Source: Candidatus Roizmanbacteria bacterium
GTDB taxonomy: Bacteria > Patescibacteriota > Microgenomatia > UBA1406 > GWC2-37-13
Assembly (NCBI GenBank): GCA_027002315.1
Contig: JALWZV010000035.1
Coordinates: forward strand, 1-6,344
DNA: 6,344 bases
Direction: 5' to 3'
Shown here: positions 1 through 5,372 of the stretch, one piece after another
How positions within the stretch are numbered: position 1 is the first letter of the stretch
Layout of the letters: every line of letters begins with the position of its first letter
Made by a program: the position numbers and the translations under genes
The notes under the pieces: generated by a model
What the model was told of the DNA's origin: nothing
Seen by the model: only the letters and a program-made list of their open reading frames with translations
The model's database searches: none

Positions 1-436
1 TAATAAAACAGCTGATATTAAATCGAAACAGTTGGCAGAAAACAAAAAAAATAAGAAACATCGATATTATGTTGTAAAAAGAGGGGAATTCCTGTGGGAA
101 ATAGCAGAGAAAATATATGGATCAGGATTTAACGCTATCGATATAGCTAAAGCAAATAAAATAACAAATCCAAATATTATATACACGGGACAAAAACTTT
201 TAATACCAGACGTTAAACCTAGATTAATAACTCAAAAGAATATGGTGCAAAGTAAACAAACTTTAAGAAAGAGAGTTGTAAAAAAAGCAACGTATAAAGT
301 TAAAAAGGGAGATTTCCTTTGGAAAATAGCTGTAGAAAATTACGGAGATGGCTTTATGTGGGTAAAGATAGCAAGAGTTAACAATATCACAAACCCTGAT
401 CTTATATACAAAGGTCAAATCTTAAAATTACCATAA
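1..436 (+). CDS. Double LysM domain protein, C-terminal part (5' end outside window)
   Basis: This reading frame is open from the left edge and ends with TAA at 434-436. A TTG at 32 could be read as a start, but the frame has no stop upstream of it, so the gene most likely begins outside the window. Numbering from that TTG, there are two LysM repeats, about residues 11-60 and 86-134. Each has a YxVKxGxFLWxIA beginning, a YGxGF turn, a helix with IAxxNxITNP, and a closing IYxGQxLxxP. They are joined by a basic linker (about 61-85) rich in Lys, Arg and Gln. LysM modules bind GlcNAc-containing polymers such as peptidoglycan, so a cell-wall or envelope role is likely. Any signal peptide or catalytic domain would be upstream of the visible part. 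The second repeat ends at the very C-terminus. The gene converges on the Ig-like gene with a 12-nt gap. Confidence 0.9.
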   Translation, partial: NKTADIKSKQLAENKKNKKHRYYVVKRGEFLWEIAEKIYGSGFNAIDIAKANKITNPNIIYTGQKLLIPDVKPRLITQKNMVQSKQTLRKRVVKKATYKVKKGDFLWKIAVENYGDGFMWVKIARVNNITNPDLIYKGQILKLP

Positions 437-477
437 CAAGATTTTTAATTAGTCGGGGTTATAACTGACTGTTATGG
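431..477. repeat. 8-bp inverted repeat across the convergent gene ends
   Basis: CCATAACA at 431-438 is matched by its exact reverse complement TGTTATGG at 470-477, with 31 nt between. The left arm covers the last codon and stop of the LysM gene; the right arm lies in the last codons of the opposing Ig-like gene. A small palindrome, GTTATAAC, sits inside at 458-465. It could be a weak shared terminator, but the stem is A/T-rich, the loop long, and no T-tract follows either arm. It may be chance. Confidence 0.25.
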
Positions 478-1156
478 ATGTTGCTGTTTCGTTACCAGCA
501 GTATCTATTGCTATAAAGTGTATTTTGTTTTCACCTTTTTTTAACTGAAGAGTGTATCTAAACTCACCTTCCTGTGTAATTATTACAGGGTGATTGTTTA
601 TTTTAAATATATCAACATTCCCCTCTACTTTACCTTCCACTGTAATCTCTTCTTTGTCTAAACCTTCTCCATCCTGAGGTTTGTTTACAATTATCTTAGG
701 TCCTTCATTATTATAATTAATTTGTTTTTTATCTGAAGAAATTTCCTTATCAACAGAGTTATTTTTACCTTTTATGACAATGATGTTCTCTCCAACTCTG
801 AGTGGACCAACCACCTCATCAAATAAATCATCCTTGGGATATATCTCTTTTACTTTAGTATCGTTTATAAAAAACGCCACAGAGTCAATATTCATTATGT
901 TACCACTTATTCTTATTTTGGATGAGTTGGTAGATACTGGAATGTCGTCAATATTTAAAAGCATCTTCTCAACAGGCTTGCTCGACTTTATCGATGATTT
1001 ATCGTTAGCCTTATGTAAAGACGTCATCAAAGAAGTGGCAGATAAAATTATTTTTATGCCAATATAAACTGTAAGAATTAATAACAAAATACTTACAGCC
1101 ACTATAAACAAAACATTCGAGGTTCTTTTTTTTCTTCGTTTTATAAAACGTGTCAT
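449..1156 (-). CDS. Membrane-anchored protein with two Ig-like beta-sandwich domains
   Basis: This 235-residue protein begins with a strongly basic segment (RRKKR near residues 7-11), followed by one hydrophobic membrane segment at about 14-38 and a Ser/Lys-rich spacer to about 62. The basic start predicts an N-in, C-out topology, with the rest outside the membrane. The outer part looks like two Ig-like beta domains. The first is about 63-148, with a SGNI strand and GPLRVGENIIVIKG. The second is about 152-233, with VEGKVEG, GEFRYTLQLKKGENKI and the hallmark DTAGNE at 218-223. This pattern matches bacterial Ig-like/glucodextranase domain B-type modules. No catalytic residues are recognisable, so an adhesive or structural surface role is inferred. 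The ATG follows the tRNA-Thr 3' end by one nucleotide and has no Shine-Dalgarno. There is no other in-frame ATG before the membrane segment, so the start is plausible despite its odd position. Confidence 0.85.
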   Translation of the reverse strand: MTRFIKRRKKRTSNVLFIVAVSILLLILTVYIGIKIILSATSLMTSLHKANDKSSIKSSKPVEKMLLNIDDIPVSTNSSKIRISGNIMNIDSVAFFINDTKVKEIYPKDDLFDEVVGPLRVGENIIVIKGKNNSVDKEISSDKKQINYNNEGPKIIVNKPQDGEGLDKEEITVEGKVEGNVDIFKINNHPVIITQEGEFRYTLQLKKGENKIHFIAIDTAGNETATSITVSYNPD

Positions 1157-1157
1157 G

Positions 1158-1230
1158 AGCCGTCTGTCAGATTTGAACTGACGACCTATCGCTTACGAAG
1201 CGATTGCTCTACCAACTGAGCTAAGACGGC
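1158..1230 (-). tRNA. tRNA-Thr (anticodon CGU)
   Basis: A full 73-nt cloverleaf reads on the minus strand from 1230 to 1158. The acceptor stem is 7 perfect pairs (GCCGTCT with AGACGGC), followed by a GCTC/GAGC D stem with an AGTTGGTA loop. The anticodon stem is ATCGC/GCGAT with loop TTCGTAA, which places CGT at plus-strand 1195-1197. The variable loop is AGGTC, and the T arm is GTCAG-TTCAAAT-CTGAC. The anticodon reads the threonine codon ACG. The discriminator is T (position 1158) and CCA is not encoded, so it must be added by a nucleotidyltransferase. The gene lies 6 nt after tRNA-Gly and 1 nt before the ATG of the Ig-like gene. Confidence 0.97.
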
Positions 1231-1236
1231 TATAAG

Positions 1237-1308
1237 AGCGGTGGACCGGATTCGAACCGGCGACCTTCTCCTTGGGAAGGAGACATTCTACCACTGAACT
1301 ACCACCGC
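1237..1308 (-). tRNA. tRNA-Gly (anticodon CCC)
   Basis: A 72-nt cloverleaf reads from 1308 to 1237 on the minus strand. The acceptor stem is GCGGTGG paired with CCACCGC, and the D arm is GTTC-AGTGGTA-GAAT. The anticodon stem is TCTCC/GGAGA with loop TTCCCAA, giving anticodon CCC at plus-strand 1274-1276. The T arm is GCCGG-TTCGAAT-CCGGT. The discriminator is T, as is normal for bacterial tRNA-Gly, and CCA is not encoded. It reads the GGG codon. It is the first of two tandem tRNAs, with 28 nt between its 5' end and the stop codon of the polymerase-like gene. Confidence 0.97.
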
Positions 1309-1313
1309 TATAT

Positions 1314-1325
1314 ATAATATTTTAT
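1314..1325 (-). promoter_or_regulatory. Possible -10 region upstream of the tRNA-Gly/tRNA-Thr pair
   Basis: The minus strand just before tRNA-Gly is almost pure A/T and holds two -10-like hexamers. TATTAT is at 1319-1314 and TAAAAT at 1324-1319, each one mismatch from TATAAT. Transcription from either would begin within a few bases of the tRNA 5' end. No convincing -35 box sits 16-18 nt upstream, where the sequence falls in the end of the polymerase-like gene. In so A/T-rich a background this could be chance, and read-through from the polysaccharide operon is an alternative. Confidence 0.3.
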
Positions 1326-1326
1326 C

Positions 1327-1355
1327 AAAAAAAGGGCCTATCTTAATCTTTTTTT
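1327..1355 (-). terminator. Weak hairpin followed by T-tract at the end of the polysaccharide operon
   Basis: A7G at 1327-1334 and CT7 at 1348-1355 form a perfect 8-bp inverted repeat with a 13-nt loop that contains the polymerase-like stop codon. On the minus strand the structure ends in a T7 run. The stem has only one G-C pair, so it is much weaker than a standard intrinsic terminator. The A run on the minus strand also encodes lysines. It may attenuate rather than stop transcription into the tRNAs, or do nothing. Confidence 0.22.
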
Positions 1356-2483
1356 ATATGAATATGTCCATAAGAACAAAATACCTAAAACAAAGATTAT
1401 AAAAGCATGCAGTATAACATTATCAAAGAATGAAAATATCAAAACAAAAAAGAGATACTTTCTGAAAACAAAGTTACCCGCCCAAATCAAATAAATAAAG
1501 TAGACAAACAAAATAAAACCAAGAACTCCTGTTGTTGATAAAATTGTCAGATAACTAGAGTGAAAGGATGAGAGAGCATGAGAGTTAGAGGTAGTACCAC
1601 TTTTTCTCTCATACCTCAATCTATCATACCCAACACCAAACAACAGGTGTTTTTTGAAGGTCTTAATCCCTTTAGAATAATCTTTCTCTCTCGATACTAC
1701 AGAAAACGATCTGTAAAGATTTACTCCTTCTCCAAAAGGTTTCGGATATAACACAAAAATAAATATACTTAGTAATAAAATGCCAATAAAGAATAATCCT
1801 CTGTTTTTAAAACGTTTTGATGTTGAAAACATAAAAATAAGTGATAAAAATAAAGATAAAAATGCAGCACGCGAAAAGGTTCCTATAAAAAGCAATAAAA
1901 AAATAATAAATGCAAACTTTCCATAATAAGACTCAAAATAGTTATCAATAATAAACATAACAACCAAACCTAACACCGCACCTGAAAGATAAGTATCAAA
2001 GAAGGTTCCAAAAACTCTGTAAAGATGAGGGTCCCATCCTTGATATTTTAATCCCCAAAGACTAGGAAAAAATAAGTACTGAGTTGCAGAGATAATTCCC
2101 ACACAAATTATTAACAAAAGAAGGGATTTTTTAATGACGCTTATTTTACTCTTGTTAGTCTTTAAGTCGTAAAACAAATATCTAAAATAACTAAAGTAAA
2201 CAAAAAGCCTCATCAGGTATAAAGAACCAATGATACTCTCTTTCAAACTAAATCTTGAGTGTAAGGTCAAGTAAGGAGTTATTAATACTATTAATAAAAA
2301 TGCCAAGTATAACTTATATTTCTTATACAAAGTTTTAAAGAGTAAAAACCTATATTTAATCACTAAAAAAAGTAGATGGAAAAAAATAAACAACTCATAT
2401 GCGTAAATGTTTACTTCTTGATTTAAAAAAGAGATTCTTCCTAGTTGTCCTAAGTTAAATAAGAGTGCAGTTAAATATATCAT
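1338..2483 (-). CDS. O-antigen polymerase/ligase-like membrane protein (Wzy/WaaL type)
   Basis: This 381-residue protein is hydrophobic almost throughout, with roughly ten membrane segments by eye. It fits the O-antigen ligase/polymerase superfamily in length and pattern. Residues 155-162 (RVFGTFFD) precede a membrane pair, and TFSRAAF at 202-208 matches the family's conserved SR-containing segment. A large outer loop (about 245-305) has KKHLLFGVGYDRLR, followed by H308, which starts the typical H-x-x-YLTIL-x-x-x-G-x-LGF pattern. These proteins join lipid-linked glycan units outside the membrane, either polymerising repeats (Wzy) or transferring chains to an acceptor (WaaL or protein ligase). 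Sequence alone does not separate these roles, so no symbol is given. Its ATG overlaps the GT2 stop as ATGA, and AAGAG/GGAG upstream may serve as ribosome-binding sites. It is the last protein gene of the operon. Confidence 0.85.
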   Translation of the reverse strand: MIYLTALLFNLGQLGRISFLNQEVNIYAYELFIFFHLLFLVIKYRFLLFKTLYKKYKLYLAFLLIVLITPYLTLHSRFSLKESIIGSLYLMRLFVYFSYFRYLFYDLKTNKSKISVIKKSLLLLIICVGIISATQYLFFPSLWGLKYQGWDPHLYRVFGTFFDTYLSGAVLGLVVMFIIDNYFESYYGKFAFIIFLLLFIGTFSRAAFLSLFLSLIFMFSTSKRFKNRGLFFIGILLLSIFIFVLYPKPFGEGVNLYRSFSVVSREKDYSKGIKTFKKHLLFGVGYDRLRYERKSGTTSNSHALSSFHSSYLTILSTTGVLGFILFVYFIYLIWAGNFVFRKYLFFVLIFSFFDNVILHAFIIFVLGILFLWTYSYKKRLR

Positions 2484-3235
2484 AACTCCAAGCTCTTTGC
2501 TCTAACTAAAAATGAGTGGAATGACATCATAAAAGAATAAACAAACCCCCAATACCCATCCAAACATCCCAATAAAATAAAGTAGGTGTATATAAACTTT
2601 AAAAATGGCCAAATCAATGCCTCAATCACGTTAACTTTCTTACCCTCATACTTAAACTCTCTTGCTCTTATTGTGCTATAAAGATTGATCTTTGAGATAA
2701 AATCGGCAATAGAGTCGTGAGAAAAATGCAAGATGCAGTTACTCAATCTCAAAACTTTTGTTTTACGATTTGGTCTGAAAACTTCATGAACCATTCCGTT
2801 CCACTGACCAGAATTCTTACTCACCAATCGAATAAACCCAATTTTTCTGGCCTTCCATACCTCACCAAATCTAACTTCCTTACTCTCCCCTACTATTTCA
2901 CGTCGTTTAATGTAAAAACATCTTTGTTTTTTAGTATCTTTGGTTACATCAATAATCTCATCACGTAATTCATCTGTAACAACCTCATCATCATCGACAA
3001 ATAAAATCCAGTCCCCCTCAGCCTGACTCAATCCAAAGTTCTTCATTTGTGAGAAGGATTTATCTTTAAAATTTTTTTCAACAATCCTTATCTTTTTCTT
3101 GTTTTCAATATTTATCTCTTTATTACCACAAACAGACGAATCTTTTAAAATGAGTATCTCATCGCAAAACTGAACGCTCTTCAACGTTCTGTTAATATTC
3201 TTTCGGCAGGCAGTTAATATTACACAACTAATCAT
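2480..3235 (-). CDS. Glycosyltransferase family 2, WaaE-like
   Basis: This 251-residue protein has a GT-A fold pattern. An N-terminal strand (MISCVILT) is followed by LKSVQFCDEILILKD, which resembles the nucleotide-binding start of GT2 enzymes. SFSQMKNFGLSQAEGDWILFVDDDE at about 60-84 ends in the DDD metal/nucleotide-sugar motif (81-83). The acceptor-side motif WNGMVHE is at 145-151. The tail from about 205 (ALIWPFLKFIYTYF, then LDGYWGF at 224-231) matches the C-terminal amphipathic/hydrophobic segment of WaaE/KdtX-like transferases and probably holds the enzyme at the membrane. It likely adds one sugar to the lipid-linked glycan; donor and acceptor cannot be told. The first conserved turn is unusual: TACRKN replaces the common TKNE. 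The gene starts 6 nt after the GT4 gene and overlaps the polymerase-like gene by 4 nt. No clear Shine-Dalgarno is present. Confidence 0.9.
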   Translation of the reverse strand: MISCVILTACRKNINRTLKSVQFCDEILILKDSSVCGNKEINIENKKKIRIVEKNFKDKSFSQMKNFGLSQAEGDWILFVDDDEVVTDELRDEIIDVTKDTKKQRCFYIKRREIVGESKEVRFGEVWKARKIGFIRLVSKNSGQWNGMVHEVFRPNRKTKVLRLSNCILHFSHDSIADFISKINLYSTIRAREFKYEGKKVNVIEALIWPFLKFIYTYFILLGCLDGYWGFVYSFMMSFHSFLVRAKSLEL

Positions 3236-3241
3236 AATTAT

Positions 3242-4390
3242 TTAAACTAAGCTTTCATATATTTTAACAATTTCTTTAGCTGTTGTTTCACTATTGAAAT
3301 ATTTTATTGCTCTTTTCCTCGCTAATTTTCCCAAGCGATAACGTAAATTATCATCTAATATTAAAGACTTTAACATAAGAACAGTATTATTGAGATCCCC
3401 CTCTTTAACCAAAACACCAGCCTTACCTACAATCTCCCCTATTGCTCCACTTTTATATGCTACTACTGGAAGTCCTGAGGACATAGCTTCTAACAAAACC
3501 ATTCCGTATTGCTCTGACCATCTCTTACTTGATCTAGAAAGTAAAATAAAGATGTCTGCTCTCTGATACTCTTTGTGAATATCTTTGTAAGAGACCTTTT
3601 TAAAGGTTACGTTTTTTATGTTATTCTCATGAAAATACAGCTTCATCCTGTTTTTACCTCTACCATCGCCTATCATTATTAACTCAATACTCTTGTTTAC
3701 AAAATCTTTAGAGTATTTTGACAACAACAGATTGTAAACCTTTCCTAAATCATAAATCCCCTTATCTTCAACAAAACGACCTATAAATAAAATACGGATG
3801 TTTTTCTTAGAGTCTTTACTTACTACAGGCGCGGGGTGAAATCTTTTTGTGTCCACACCTAAATGAAGCATTTTTATTCTCTTTGGGCTTACGCCTTCTT
3901 TTTCCAACGCTTTTCTTGCCATTCTTGTATAAACTAGAAAGAGATCGATGTGCTTAATAGCAAAGTATTTGTTATGTCTTTTTATTAATGTACTCTCGTT
4001 GTTAAAAGGAATAATCTCCCAAGAAGTAGAGATTAGCTTTTTTATTACACCTGCCTTTCTTAACTTAGCAAGCTGAAACGTGTATAGATAATGAGGATCT
4101 GCTGTGTGAATGATATCAAACTTGGAAACAGTCTTACTTAGACCAAACAAAAATTGACATCCCCCTATTGACCTGTTTAATAAAAAACGTGGTATTCGCC
4201 TACAAAATCCTAGATCAGACAGGCTTAATAACTTTATAACAGGAAACCCTACCTGCGCGCTGATTGGGTTTTTAGAAGAAATTCCTACAATTCTAAACCT
4301 CTTATCTATCGTTCTCAACCTAAAATTCTGTGTTTCGTACTCATTCAAAAAAGCACCCCTTACTAAAGCGATGGTGTACTTATCCCTCAT
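3242..4390 (-). CDS. Glycosyltransferase family 4 (GT-B fold)
   Basis: This 382-residue protein has normal GT4 length. The N-terminal acceptor domain (about 1-185) includes FDIIHTADPHYLY at 91-103 and LHLGVDTKRFHP at 175-186, the usual hinge into the donor domain. The C-terminal donor domain starts at RILFIGRFVEDKG (199-211), where R205 and K210 are the expected diphosphate-binding residues. IGDGRGK at 240-246 is the second typical strand-loop. The EX7E motif is intact (E293 and E301 in EQYGMVLLE), followed by AMSSGLPVVA and the GAIGEIV loop. These features support a retaining transferase that uses a nucleotide-activated sugar at the inner membrane face. The sugar is not predictable. The ATG lies inside the end of the preceding GT4 gene (11-nt overlap, 4380-4390), suggesting coupled translation. 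It is the more conventional of the two GT4 enzymes here. Confidence 0.93.
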   Translation of the reverse strand: MRDKYTIALVRGAFLNEYETQNFRLRTIDKRFRIVGISSKNPISAQVGFPVIKLLSLSDLGFCRRIPRFLLNRSIGGCQFLFGLSKTVSKFDIIHTADPHYLYTFQLAKLRKAGVIKKLISTSWEIIPFNNESTLIKRHNKYFAIKHIDLFLVYTRMARKALEKEGVSPKRIKMLHLGVDTKRFHPAPVVSKDSKKNIRILFIGRFVEDKGIYDLGKVYNLLLSKYSKDFVNKSIELIMIGDGRGKNRMKLYFHENNIKNVTFKKVSYKDIHKEYQRADIFILLSRSSKRWSEQYGMVLLEAMSSGLPVVAYKSGAIGEIVGKAGVLVKEGDLNNTVLMLKSLILDDNLRYRLGKLARKRAIKYFNSETTAKEIVKIYESLV

Positions 4391-5372
4391 ATAACTCTGT
4401 TAACTTCTGAACGTATTTATCCCACCTAAACTTATCTATTAGTTTGTTTTTAGCAATATGTTTCTTTTCTCCCTGCAAAATAATCCCGTGGGCATCATCT
4501 ATCTCTTTAATAACGAAGGTATGTTCTTTAAGCTCAGGAACGATAGACGAACTCAGACCTATAACATCACATCCCAGCATTAACGATTCCAGAACAGGAA
4601 AATTAAAACTTTCATACAAAGACGTTGTTATTAAGTATTTAGAGGTCTTATACAACTCTATAAGTTTCCTTCTGTTTAAAAAACCAAGTTGTTTAACTCC
4701 ATTAATGTTATCATAACCTGAATGAACTCCCACTAAGTATAATGTGTACTCCTTATCATATTTTCTTACTTTGTTAAAAATATCTACAACCTTATTTACC
4801 TGCTTTATCGGATGATCCATGCCAACATATAATATCCTTTTTTCTCTAATGTTTAATGAACCTCTCATCTTACGTGATTCCTCTAATACATCATAAGGAA
4901 TTCCAAAGGGTAAAACCTCAACTCTTTTACTACAACTAATACACTGAGTAAACTCTTCCTTAACTCTCTTAGATGACGTAATAATAACCGAAGCTCGTTC
5001 ACAAGATAACTTAAGCTGAGAAATAAAACTATGGTAGACATTTTTATAAAACTGGGGATAAAAAAAATAAGACAAGCCGTGAGAAAAAAACAAAACTTTT
5101 GAGTTTAAAAATGGTGGAATATACTGATTTAATGATAGAAATACGTTATCTTTTCTCAATCGAGAACTTAAACCCATCGTGTAGGAAAAACCAACTCTAG
5201 GCAGACGTAAAAAATCATCCTCGTTGTGTTTACCGCAAAATGCGTAAGAATTGTATTGATTTTTTTTATCAAACTTTAAAAGTGATTTTAATAAATTAAC
5301 ACTGAAAGTATAGTTACCATATTTGCTATCTTTACGTGAACATATTCCTCCAGCATCTACACCAATCCTCAT
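4380..5372 (-). CDS. Glycosyltransferase family 4, divergent donor site
   Basis: This 330-residue GT-B protein is at the short end for GT4. MRIGVDAGGI at the start is the typical first strand of this family. The acceptor-side segments KVLFFSHGLSYFF (92-104) and ASVIITSSKRVKEEF (127-141) are also familiar, as is VLPFGIPYDV (153-162) at the hinge. The donor domain has ILYVGMDHPIKQVN (180-193), where K190 is kept but the Arg usual one residue before it is Ile. QLGFLNRRKLIELYKTSKYLITTSLYESFNFPVLE follows, with the EX7E glutamates at E254 and E262. The next segment is MLGCDVIG, lacking the common GTPV. It probably transfers a sugar to the lipid-linked intermediate, with uncertain donor. The ATG overlaps the flippase stop as ATGA (5369-5372), and its own end overlaps the next GT4 by 11 nt. 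AAAG directly before ATG is too close to be a good ribosome site. Confidence 0.9.
   Translation of the reverse strand: MRIGVDAGGICSRKDSKYGNYTFSVNLLKSLLKFDKKNQYNSYAFCGKHNEDDFLRLPRVGFSYTMGLSSRLRKDNVFLSLNQYIPPFLNSKVLFFSHGLSYFFYPQFYKNVYHSFISQLKLSCERASVIITSSKRVKEEFTQCISCSKRVEVLPFGIPYDVLEESRKMRGSLNIREKRILYVGMDHPIKQVNKVVDIFNKVRKYDKEYTLYLVGVHSGYDNINGVKQLGFLNRRKLIELYKTSKYLITTSLYESFNFPVLESLMLGCDVIGLSSSIVPELKEHTFVIKEIDDAHGIILQGEKKHIAKNKLIDKFRWDKYVQKLTELYEG

Noticed and set aside
32..34. TTG as the true start of the LysM gene
   Set aside because: The frame is open through to the left edge with no upstream stop, and no ribosome-binding site precedes the TTG; a start outside the window is more likely.
774..1067. 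Open frame on the plus strand (97 codons) opposite the Ig-like gene
   Set aside because: It lies wholly antisense to a well-supported protein gene, has no recognisable domain and no ribosome site; it is a shadow frame.
1158..1308. tRNA pair as an integration site for a mobile element
   Set aside because: No integrase, no direct repeat of a tRNA 3' end and no displaced genes are visible in the window.
2717..2968. Open frame on the plus strand (83 codons) opposite the GT2 gene
   Set aside because: It is antisense to the region encoding the conserved DDD and WNGMVHE motifs, and its translation has low-complexity, non-family character.
4444..4716. Open frame on the plus strand (90 codons) opposite the divergent GT4 gene
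   Set aside because: It is antisense to the EX7E region of the GT4 gene and shows no motif of its own.
2480..5372. Alternative genetic code (UGA as glycine or tryptophan), as in some Patescibacteria
   Set aside because: TGA ends two genes exactly at ATGA overlaps with the next start, and no in-frame TGA is needed within any gene.
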